Below are positions 45,701-56,830 of a stretch of DNA of 64,000 nucleotides, piece after piece. The DNA is from Micropterus salmoides (lineage: Eukaryota; Chordata; Actinopteri; Centrarchiformes; Centrarchidae), in NCBI RefSeq assembly GCF_014851395.1, contig NW_024040817.1, positions 22,998,269 through 23,062,268 on the forward strand. The letters run 5' to 3'. A model generated the notes under the pieces. That model made no database searches. It saw only the letters and a list, made by a program, of their open reading frames with translations, and had not been told where the DNA came from. The translations under genes and the position numbers were made by a program. The first letter of the stretch is position 1. Every line of letters starts with the position of its first letter.

Positions 45701-48700
45701 CAGACAAAGGAGTATATTAATACTCTCTTGTTAAAGTAAAATCTGTCTGGCACAATATGGTATCCAGCTTATCATACTCTATACCAAGCTGCTGGGCAGG
45801 ACAGGTTTTAAAGAATAAAAAAATAATAATAATAAAAAATAAAGGAAAAAACACTACATTACAGCAGGCAGGCTAAACACACATTTTACCCACAGTTCCG
45901 TTCTTTAAATGTGTGTTTTGGGTTATGGAAAGCAATTCGGCAATTGGCCTTCTTGGTTGAGATGTGAGGGTGGGTAGTGTGACAGAGTGTGCATGTTTGT
46001 ACTTCTAAGAAAAGAGAGCAACAATCTGAGTCATGATGCTCTCAGTCACATATACCAGAAAAAAGACATAGAAGCAAAAGCAACAATTACTAAATAACTG
46101 ACTCTGCGGTGGATAGTTATTTTTGATGGACTGAAAATTAAACATTGTCTGAGCTTTATTGTGCAACCCCTCATCTATATCGGCCACTTCTTTTTATAAT
46201 GCTCTGTACCTCCACTTTCTCTTTCTCTCCGGCCTTAATTCTTATTGACCTGCTGGTTACTGCTCACTGCCACTCATCTCTGTGACAGCAGCACTATCAG
46301 GGAGCCACCGAAATTTAACTCTGACTGTAGGGCTTTTTTCTCCCTCTGCTACAGTTTAACTTGAGACAATTTCATCACTACAGACAGACATGCAAGCAAG
46401 CATTCCCTTACACAGGTGCATGGAGACTTTACTCTTAACACGTATTAAAGAGCCCCAGGGTGGCAAATGTTATCTTAGTTAAAGCACTTGGTCATAATGA
46501 ACATAAACTGGATATTGCAAAAAGAATCCTGTGGCCCAAGGGAGAAGAGAATTCATTAGCTGATACAAAAACATTCATGACATCTGGACACCCAGTCTAA
46601 ACGATATGCTTGTGCTAATAACTACATCTATTTCTTTCTCTCCATTTAGCAGAAGTTGCATTTATTTTAACATCGCATGACTATCATTTACACGTGCTCC
46701 CTGTGTTGTCAATGACAAGATGTAACAGTCACGCAAACACACCTGTCATGCTGCATCAACCTGATGTGTCTGTTACCTGCACTGTGATCTTGAGGCATTA
46801 GCAGCCACTGGATATCAGATCTTCAGTGAGGTAATATGCAGGCCCAATAAGACTAGAATTGAACACATCAATGCAATCATTTTAGAATGTGTCATCTTTA
46901 TTGTGTTATTTATTTAAATAGTCCATTGTTGATTCTTAGCTCACAAAATATGAAACCCTTAATAGAGGTTTGTTTTATTAAAATTTAGAAACCCCTAGGT
47001 CACAAGTCCAAGTGCTCCCATTGCACTGATGCACTCCTGAGATTCCTAAAAGAAAATCTCTATGAAGTCTTATTTATTTGGATTTTTCATGCTTTACTTA
47101 TTCAGTAAAATGTTCAATTATATCTTCTGTCAATTTAATTGGAAAACATTCTCCACACTGACAGTAATATTATTCTGGTGGAATAATACAAAACCCTTAT
47201 TTGTATTTATTTATTTTTCCTGCCCTAAAAGTAGTCTTAAACTTAAATAAACTCCATAATCTAAAATACTTGAATCTGGCTATAAAATACCCACTATGTG
47301 TTTGTTTTTAATTGTAGAATGTTGCCAGATATGCTGAAACCAGCAAAGCTCCAGAGAAACTACAGACGGGTTTTCAATGGCCACAATACTTTGCCTTAAA
47401 GACTTTGCTGACTAATCACTTATATGTACTGTGCCCATAATCCACCCACATACCTCAGTGCAAAGTTGATAAACACCATTCCAATCTACTACATCAGCCC
47501 TGGCTCTGTAAATGGAAAAGAAAGAAAGTGGTGTGGACCTCGCCACACAACATTGTCAGTAGGAGAGAGAGTTCCATACACCCGCACATTTGAATGTGCT
47601 CTGAAGAAGAAGAGATGACTGAGATACAGCCAAAGAGGGAAAGGTCTGAAGAGTGTAAACAGTGAAATAAGTTATAAGACCAGGCACGGGAGAATTTGAG
47701 ATTTGCGGAGCTTCTTCGGGAGCACTGAAGGGAGGGGTTGTATTTGATTGGCAGTTGAGTTCAAATATCAATAATCTTTCTGTAGAATCACTTACCCTCC
47801 CTTTAATGAGGCATCAGCCCAAGGTTGATACTTGTCATACTTAAAAGGAAAAAAAACAATTACTACTTTTTTTGACTGAAAGAATGAAGTCTGTGGGTAA
47901 TTTTAACGGCTTAAGTTGGCCCGAGTTGCTAACTGGAGCTGATTCTCATTCTATATAGGCCCAAGTCCATATCCCAGAAAGCACATCTTGCAGCCATATA
48001 TGAGCCTCTATAACGTGGCGTTCCAGGTTCAGTACACAGCCAAATATGCTGCCACTCAGCTGGAATCGTCCTCACTAGACTGCCAACTTTTGAAAATAGG
48101 ATTGCTCTGCCTCTCAATGATCATACATGGCTGATGGCCGGTTCAAGTTTCAAAACTTTCTTTAAATGTCCTAATAAAACCAAATGGTCAAATGATTCAA
48201 AGTCATTTAATGTGGTTAGTCAAATGTTCCTATTAATGTTTGCTGCTTAGATGAGCTTATCTTATTTTTTTAATTTTACCATTTAACATTGTCAATCACA
48301 TCAGTGTTTGATTGATTACAAATCTAATCTCTGTACTGTACTGTGTTCACAAATCTGCCTGCACATACTGTAAACATACTTGCACGCACACACGCGCACA
48401 CACACTATGTTCACATATACAACAGTCTGAAGGCAGTGTAGGGGTGCATCATATCTGTTTACCCTAGTTAAATATTTATGTTCAAGATCTGTCAACGACG
48501 TTGGGCTCAGCCCACCCCCCTACCTCATCAGCTCCCCTCCTTACTAATGTATGAACAAATATGATTTATTAATTCCCCCCCAGCTCATCTCAGACTCCAA
48601 TTGTTTCAAAAGTTTTTGACTACGTAATTTGCCATCCTTGTTTATCAGCCTGGTTTTGCAATTCGGAACACAATGAGGCACAGTGAAGAATGTCGAGCAC

Positions 48701-49779
48701 TGTCATGGGAGAATTCGATAAAGTATGCAGAAATTACAAAGTGGAGACAATTTTCTTGCTCTTCTCACTCTCCCCCACACCCCCACCTTCTCATTTCCCT
48801 TTTCATCTCTTCATAGCTTGCATCCTCAATGATAAGTGCATGTCTGTGTGCCTGACAGTCAGCGACATATGGAGGGTGTGTGTGGTCCTGCCAAGCAATG
48901 GAGAAATCACAGACAGGATGGCAGCACTGTAGCGCATTAGAGTAATCAGAGGGAAATTATCGCCCTTAAGTAGCTTTTGGACATCTGCAAGGGGTGTTCG
49001 CATATTGTTGATACAGCACACATACAGTCCACACTCATACACGCACGCACATACCTAGAAGTACCGGCACGCTCAGATACCTGACAGGGAACAGATGGAC
49101 TTGGCACAACCTGTTTCAGGCATCCTTCTCTACTTTAAAAGAGTAATCATAGAAAAGTAAAAGCTGGCGCTCCCTCAGGCTAGTCTTTCTAATAAGCACA
49201 TGAGTAAAACCTTTTTTGAATGATGAAAGAAAAAGGGAAGTCAGATGTTTATGAGCTCGCTTAGAGGTGCAGTCAGTCGCAATCTCCAACTCACCATCCT
49301 TTGCACGCAGGTGAAAGAGATGAGCATTAAATTTGACAGGTGTGTATTTACCTTGTGAGAAGTTCAGCAATTTTATCCAGGCCTGCTGTTGCCTTGTGCT
49401 TAAACCACAGAACATGCGGCAGTATATTTTTGTGGGACGTTGTTGCATATATTTTTGTTGATCATTGGCACAAAATTTGGTATGTGCACATTGTTTCCAG
49501 ACAATGTGTCATTTTGGTTATTAACTCATCAGGTTATTAAGTAATTATGACCAAATACCTACAAAACTAATGATGTTCCCAGCAGTCTCATCTTTTTATT
49601 GATAATTCATAAATGTCAGCATGCTATCATACAAAACTAAAATAAATATGGTAAGCATTTTACCTCTTAAAGATTATCATGTTTTATCAAGCATTGTCAC
49701 TGTGTGCCTGTTAGCAAGCTGACATTCCAATGCAGCTGACAATGCAGATTCAATAGCCTCTAGCATGGCTATACTCTTC
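45701..49779. other. Non-genic
   Basis: No supported exon, RNA gene or transposon end. A short CACACG tract lies near 48384-48404. The 110-codon minus ORF at 49116-49448 has no recognised domain. Confidence 0.35.
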
Positions 49780-49975
49780 TTCTTGTTCAATTAATCAATG
49801 CGTCAATAAAATGCCATAAAATTGTGAAAAATGCCCAAGGTGACGTCTCCAAATGCCTTCTTTTGTCCAACCAACAGTCAAAACCCAAATGTTTGAACTA
49901 GCAAATGTTTGACATTTTCTTCTATTTATTAATTAACTGATTAATCAGTTAAATGTTTCAACACTCCTACGTCAG
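49780..49975. repeat. Dispersed repeat copy B (CGATTAATCG-type family)
   Basis: TTAATCAATGCGTCAATAAA, TTTTGTCCAACCAACAGTCA and ATTAATTAACTGATTAATCA; related to the copy at 39561-39745 through the CCAACAGTC.AAA.CC block. Confidence 0.55.
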
Positions 49976-52829
49976 CTTTTGGTTCCCATTTTTAACTAAG
50001 AAATGCTCTACATAATCATCATTTGCTAAGATTTTGTGATGACAAAGTGAAAATGAATGTGTATACATGTAACAATTATTATGTGAAACCAATTAGTGAA
50101 ACTTAATTTACTGTTGAACATTAAATCTATACATGTTTTTATATGTTGTATACTCTTTGTGTACCTTTGCAACACAAATACTTCCCAAGAAGATACAACA
50201 CAAAATGAAGCATTTCAACCCAAAGAAAAGATAAGAACACATCAGTCATGTCACAGTAAATGATACTGCTGTTATATTGCAGTGCCTCTTTGTTGCACTT
50301 TGAAAATCTCTCTCCAGAGGTATTGGATGTGCTAGATTTTCTATTTTTTGTATGTGTTCACCTCAGTCATGGCCTCTTTTTTTGACAATGTGGTCAGACG
50401 TGTCTCGCACTACAAGGGAGTCTCAGAAATGTGTGGCTGTCAGGTCTGTTTTGTGCAGAGGTTTCTAAAAAAAAGGAAACGTGAAGAGAGAATGTGGGGT
50501 TAGAGTGATAATATGTGTGTGTGTGTATCATCAAACCGTCATAAAGTGTCAGGTTGTGTCTGTAGGAAGCCTGATGCGAGGGTGATGGGGCCCTCCTCTG
50601 CCTGTCCCCTCTGCTCTGGTTCTCATTTCACAGGTGGAAGAGCACATTAGTTCCAGCACTAATCCATCACTATGGATCCAAGCTCACATGTAGGGAATAC
50701 AGACTAACAGACACACGCACGCATCCACATACGTAAGCATAGTTGAACACAAATGCACACATACACGATGGTCATGTAAACTGGGATTCATGGAAAGTCA
50801 ATGAATAGGAAGAATACTGGGGCGCGAGCTGTGGTATCTGTGCTCTCTTGCTATCAACATCACGAGTAACTACACACACACTGATTAGAATTTTTCAGCC
50901 TTAGACACTGGATTTAAAGAGTTTCAAACTGTCTCGCATGTAATGTCAGCCCTTCCTCCGTACACAAGCATTTGCATTGTTGCACACTGCTCTCCACCCA
51001 CTTACAGATCACATTCCATGTTACTGGCTGGTAGGCCTTCTTTAAGTACAGGGCATCAGCCCGAGATGAAATTTTCCATTTTAACTTAAGCGGACCATCA
51101 TAGCTGAAAAGCGGTTCAATTGTGCCCTTGCTATCAAGAATGCTGCATTGTTGTGAGGAAATGTCAGCAAGGAGCAAAGAATTGGGACAAAAAGGAAAAG
51201 AGAGGAGAGTGGCAGAGCATGAACTGTGCTCATGGGTGTTTTGTTTGCGATCGATTTCGTTGCCAGATTTTATCAACTCTGCAACTCAAGTGTGCATGAG
51301 TCAATGTGTACATAACCACACATACAGTACTGTGTAAGTACGTTTTGCATGTTTCTCTCTCTCTATCTGTGTTTATGTGGTACCTAAAAGCATACTCTAC
51401 CTAGGGGCTGGTGTCCCATTTTTAGTGCTGATGTGCGTTTAACCTCACAATAATGTTATAAACACACTCCCTTAGTTGGAAAAAATCCATCCAACTCTTC
51501 TGGCTACATCTGCCATGGGAGCAATTTACAAACTTCTCATCTTAAGGCTATTTGTCAGCATCCACACCACTGGGGTTTCCATGTGTGTGCGCGCGGTATG
51601 CAAGACTTTATTCTAATTTACAGTATTTATAAAAGGAGAGGAGCACAGAGAAAACACTGCTGCTCATGACTCGGGCCCACCTACCACATGCACCATGCCA
51701 AAAGACAACCTTCCTTGGTACTTAATTAATAAAGGAATGGGGGGAGTACTGAGGCAGTTCCAATTAAAAAGCTTTTATGGCTAGTTCATTTTATTCACCA
51801 CAGGTTGTTTTTTCTCTGCAGGGGAGAGTCATTCCAGAGAGTCAAAAAAATCAAAGCCAAGCTGTGTATCTTTACAAAATCTGCTTGTCTGTATATCTCT
51901 TGTCTTTGGCAAAATGTCTGCAATATCCTTTGTGCAACACTATGTGAGCAGCAAAAAGCAGCTGTCTAATGCAATTCAAAAAAGTTTGTTTGTATGAAAG
52001 ATGTATTCATCTGCCAGTTACAGCCGAGCAATACTACTGTTTCTGATGCCACTGCAGCACAATTTGAGCTTTGCAGTAGCAGCTCACTTGCAAAGAAATT
52101 GCTAGCCCACACTGTTTAAAATTCAAGTTGAGCCCACTATTTCCTGTGTGTCTGGCTGGGTTTGAGGGAACAGCCTACGCTGTACAACATCTCACTAGAC
52201 GTCAAAAAAGTAATTCAGTCATTCATTATGGCCATTTAGTGTCAAGCATTAGGCATGACAGCTGACAATGACTTACTTAAACTCTACCAGAGATATTCTC
52301 CATGTCACAGAACCCTGTCGAGGATTTCAGCTTTTCAGTCTGAACAGAGCCACTCAGCCGTTTCAAGTCAGTGAGACCAGCTCCACCCTGCAAACAGCTT
52401 CATCTTATGTAGTGCAGGATGAATATTTTTTTCTTTCTTTCTTGATGTCATTCTTTGTCATTCTAGAGTGCTTTATTTTTTTTAGAGAATTTAGGATACT
52501 GTGAAAAAATTAACCGGAGATGAATCTGTGATTAAGCTACACTATGACTTCAATAGCTGACTAAATAATGAAGGGTGATGTGGTTGGAGTCAGTATCATG
52601 GTATTAAAAGAGTACTCCAGCAATTTAGCATTGCACTCCAGTAATATTGTTGGACTCACCATAGACAGTGAACCTGCCAATCAAAACCTGCCAATTTTAA
52701 GATTAAGAAATAGCAGGCAAAGTAGCAGTTATGTAACATTCATTTTGGTACAACATTCCCTCTTCGAGTTTACATGAACAGTGTTTCCCTGATGCAGTGG
52801 AGACAAACCAAACAACAAATCACAACAAT
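49976..52829. other. Non-genic, mostly unique-looking
   Basis: No exon supported. 51780-51990 is a low-repeat candidate for a conserved element (inference). The 120-codon minus ORF at 50914-51276 shows no domain. Confidence 0.35.
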
Positions 52830-53029
52830 AGTTATCTCATAGCGCTTTTCATAAAAGAGCAGGTCTAGACTGTACTCCGTGATGTTATTTACAGAAGCCC
52901 AACAATTCCCACCAAGAGCAAGCACTAGGCGACAGAGGCAAGTAAAAACTTCCTTTTAAGAGGCAGAAACCTCAAGCAGAACCATGGCTCAGGGTGGGCG
53001 GCCATCTGCCTTGACCGGTTGGGGGTGAA

Positions 53030-53120
53030 GGAGAGAGAGAGAGAGAGAGAGGGCGAGAGAGTGAGAGAGAGAGAGAGAGAAGGACAGAGAGGAAGAGGGA
53101 GGGAGAGAGAGAGAGAGAGG
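53030..53120 (-). repeat. (GA)n microsatellite within the LINE 3' UTR
   Basis: Imperfect GA tract interrupted by GGG and GAC; produces a poly-Ser/Leu ORF on the minus strand that is not a gene. Confidence 0.9.
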
Positions 53121-53582
53121 GGAGGGAGCCTACACAATATACAGACAGAGGTACAGACAGTAAAGGTGATGTTGCTATAGACTAAATGAAAAATGGTACA
53201 GATATTTATAGTAGTGTTAATGATAATAATCGTAATGTTAATGATTATAATAACAATAATAACAATAGTTGTAGCAGAGGGTGTCGAGCAGGATCACGGG
53301 GGCAGCAGGTGACTCGCAACCACAGATCCAGACTCCACACCTCCAGAGACAGAAACACCTGCAGGAAGTGATAGGAGGAGAGAGGAGAGAGACGAGAAAG
53401 CACAAGACTACCGGAAAGGGGAGAAGTTGTGTTAGTAACATGCAATAATAGGATGAGGTTGCATAGAGAGGGAGAGAAAGTAGAGGAGAGAGGACCTCAG
53501 TGCATCATGGGAAGTCCCTTACTCCAGTAGTAGGCCTATAGCAGCATAACTAAGGGTGGTTCAGGACTCACCTGAGCCAGCC

Positions 53583-56064
53583 CTAACTATAAGCTTTATC
53601 AAAGAGGAAAGTCTTAAGCCTAGTCTTAAATGTGGAGATGGTGTCTACCTCCTGAACCCAAACTGGAACCTGGTTCCACAGGAGAGGAGCTTGATAGCTG
53701 AACGCTCTGGCTCCCATTCTACTTTTGGAGACTCTAGGAACCACAAGTAACCCTGCATTCTGGTAGCGCAGTGCTCTGGTGGGGTAGTAAGATACTATGA
53801 GCTCTTACTATAAGATGGTGCCTGACCATTAAGTGCTTTGTATGTGAGAAGAATGATTTAAATTCTATTCTGGATTTTACTGGAAGCCAATGCAGAGTAG
53901 CTAAAACAGGAGAAATGTGATCTCTTTTCCTGGTTCCTGTCAGAACACGTGCTGCAGCATTCTGGATCAGCTGAAGAGTCTTAATGGACTTTTTTGAGCA
54001 GCCTGATAATAGGGAATTGCAGTAATCCAGCCTAGAAGTAACAAATGCATGGACTACTACTGCATGGCATCATTTTTAGACAGTATGTTCCTGATTTTTG
54101 CAATATTACTTGGGTGAAAAAAGGTAGTCCTTGAAATTTGCCTAATGTGAGACTTAAACGACATGTCCTGATCAAAGATAACTTCAAGATTCCTCACAGT
54201 GGTGCTGGAGGCCAGGGCGATGCCATCAAGGGAAACTATATCTTTAGATAATGCGTCACGGAGGTGTTTGGGCCCCAGAACAATAACTTCAGTTTTATCT
54301 GAGTTTAACATTAGAAAATGACAGGTCATCCAGGTTTTAATATCCTGAAGGCACATTTGAAGTTTAGCTAACTGATTAGTTTCATCTGGCTTGATCGATA
54401 GATATAACTGAGTATCATCTGCATAACAATGAAGGTTTATGGAATATTTCCTGATAATATTGCCTAAAGGAAGCACATATAAAGTGAACAGGATTGGTCC
54501 GAGGACAGATCCTTGAGGAACTCCGTGACTAACTTTGGCGTGCATGGAGGACTCATTGTTAACATGTACAAACTAAAACCAGCTTAGAGCGGTTCCTTTA
54601 ATGCCAATAAAATGGTCCAGTCTCTACAATAGGATCTGATGGTCAATGGTATCAAATGCAGCACTAAGATCTAATAAAACCAGTACAGAGACAAGTCCTT
54701 TATCTGATGCAATGAGGAGGTCGTTAGTAATTTTCACCAGTGCTGTCTCTGTGCTATGATGAGCTCTAAATCCTTTTTTCCTTTTCTATTGCTCTGTAGA
54801 AAGTCACACAGCTGTTTACCAACTGCTTTCTCCAGGATCTTAGAGAGAAATGGAAGGTTAGATATAGGTCTATAGTTGGCTAAAACATCCGGATCAAGTT
54901 TGGGCTTTTTCAGAAGAGGTTTAATTACAGCTACTTTAAAGTATTGTGGTACATAGCCTGTTGATAAAGATAGATTGATTATATCTACTATAGAAGTGCT
55001 GACTAAGGGTAAAACTTCTTTCAGCAGCCTAGTCAGGATGGGGTCTAAGAGGCAGGTTGATGGTTTAGATGAAGAAATTACTGAAGTTAGTTGGTAAGGA
55101 TTGAGGGAAGCAAAGCAGTCTAAACATATATCTGGTTTTACAGCTGTTTCTAAGGTTCCTGAGTTTAGTGATAATTCGGTGCCAGTTGAGGGCAGGTCTT
55201 GGTGAATTTTGTTTCTAATAGTTTTTATCATAGAATTTTATCATTAAAGAAGCTCATGAAGTCGTAACTACTGAGAGCTATGGGAATACTTGGCTCAATA
55301 GAGCTGTGACTCTCTGTCAGCCTGGCTACAGTTCTGAAAAGAAACCTGGGGTTGTTCCTATTTTCCTCTATTAATGACGAGTAGTACGCTGCTCTGGCAT
55401 TACGGAGGGCCTTCCTATAAGTTTTAAGACTATCTTGCCAAATTAAACGAGAATTTTCCAGTTTGGTGGAACGTCAGTTCCTCTCAAGATTCCACGATAT
55501 TTGCTTTAATTTGCGAGTTTCAGTATTATACCATGGAGCTAACCGTCTGTTTTATTATTTTCTTTTTTAGAGGGGCTATAGAGTCGAGTGTCATTCGCAG
55601 CGAGCCTGCAGCACTATCAGCAAGATGATTGATTTGGGAGGGACTGAAATTAGCATAGGAGTCCTCCGTTACTTTGTGACTTGACAATGAATTTAGAGCT
55701 GATGGAATCGCATCCTTAAATTTAGCTACAGCACTATCAGACAGACATCTTGTATAGAAATTTTTGCCCAATGGCGTGTAGTTCAGCAATACAAACTCAA
55801 AAGTTATCAAACAGTGGTCGGATAAAGAGGGATTCTGTGGGAACACTATTAAATGTTCAATTCCAGTAAATCTTTACCGTATACCAAAACAAGGTCGAGG
55901 GTGTGGTTAAAACAGTGAGTCGGTTCATGAACACTCTGAGAGAAGCCAATGGAATCTAACAGAGAGATGAATGCAGTACTGAAGCTGTCATTCTCAACGT
56001 CCACATGAATATTAAAATCCCCTACAATAATAACTTTGTCCGTTTTAAGGACTAATGTTGACAA
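53583..56064 (-). pseudogene. LINE endonuclease / reverse transcriptase pseudogene
   Basis: In order on the minus strand: KVIIVGDFNIHVD and HTLDLVLVYG then LSDHCLITFEF (endonuclease GDFN and SDH motifs, 55800-56064); LAWQDSLKTYRKA-like linker; LLKKPKLDPDVLANYRPISN; GFRAHHSTETALVKITNDLL and AAFDTIDHQ (RT motif A, near 54641-54664); GVPQGSVLGP; YADD (54414-54425); SRLDYCNSLLSGC; and DTISTFKTRLKTFLFDKAYS with stop at 53583-53585. Breaks include a deletion with frame change after CDFLQSN, stops replacing residues around 54570-54640, and a stop after the NDA block near 54057. Catalytic Asp residues survive, but the protein could not be made as one chain. Confidence 0.85.
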
Positions 56065-56345
56065 AATTCAGATAAGAATTATCTCCACCTCGCCGGGGCT
56101 GAAGTGGTACACTTTCGGAACCAGAGGAAGAATAGCAATTAGGTAGCAGGAGTTAAATTTCTTACTTCGATCTGATAAAATGTCAGCCAGTATACATCTT
56201 TGAGAATATCAATACACGTGGGTCCAATTTTGACACTCTGTGAAAGAAGCTCCGGTGAATAGGAGTCGATAATTGGGAGAAAGTTCTTTTCTATTTAGGA
56301 TGGGCAGATGAATTGGAGCTGGATCCCAGAATGAACTAGGTTCAT
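56065..56345. other. Junction region 5' of the LINE
   Basis: Could be further decayed LINE endonuclease sequence (the frame is not readable) or flanking DNA. No feature supported. Confidence 0.3.
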
Positions 56346-56366
56346 ATATATATATATATATATATA
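56345..56366 (+). repeat. (TA)n microsatellite
   Basis: Pure TA tract of about 11 units. Confidence 0.9.
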
Positions 56367-56379
56367 CACACGCATTGAT

Positions 56380-56830
56380 GATTCCAGTCGTGAATTTATG
56401 AAAGCACTGTTTTGGTTTATAGTCAAGGATTCTGTTATTTACAAAGCAAGACATCCCTCTCAGCACGCAGATTACGGTTTAATACTGTTGATAAACAAAA
56501 AGCCACCTGATCTTGGCAATCTGTTTTGTTTTGATCATGAGGTAGCGGGGAAATTTAGATTAATTAGCTACAAATGGCAAACTAAATTGAATGAAACACA
56601 GCAATCAGATTTGTGGCTGGTATTTAAAGGGAGAAAGGGTGGTGGAATATCCTTGGGCTTCTTTTAGGCACAAATTGTTTGTTTCATCTTATCCTTTAAT
56701 GATCGTTAATCCATCAGGGTGTTGAATATCTTTAATGGCCGGTGACCCAGTGTGTATCATTATTATTTTGGTCTGGACTAATGCTGCTGTGTTGGCCAGA
56801 CGGCTGATGTCACCAATGTATTAGGTATAC
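56380..56830. other. Candidate conserved non-coding element (regulatory guess)
   Basis: Low-repeat, AT-moderate block with several homeodomain-type cores (GATTAATTAGC near 56558, AATGATCGTTAATCC near 56698), a forkhead-like GATAAACAAAA (near 56489) and no stable ORF. This composition resembles developmental enhancers, but conservation cannot be tested from one sequence. Confidence 0.3.

Larger units (their letters stand above)
52830..56064 (-). mobile_element. L2/CR1-superfamily LINE, 5'-truncated, minus strand
   Basis: Reads right to left: part of the apurinic-type endonuclease, RT, C-terminal domain, then a 3' UTR of about 750 bp (52830-53582) that contains a GA-rich microsatellite and ends in a tail block with ATAGCGCTTTTCATAAAAG. 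The element is far longer than the fragments elsewhere in the window, but the N-terminal endonuclease is missing and the frame is broken several times. 5' truncation during target-primed reverse transcription is the usual cause. No clear target duplication was found. Confidence 0.85.

Noticed and set aside
52925..53137. Poly-Ser/Leu minus ORF
   Set aside because: It is the GA microsatellite in the LINE 3' UTR read in frame.
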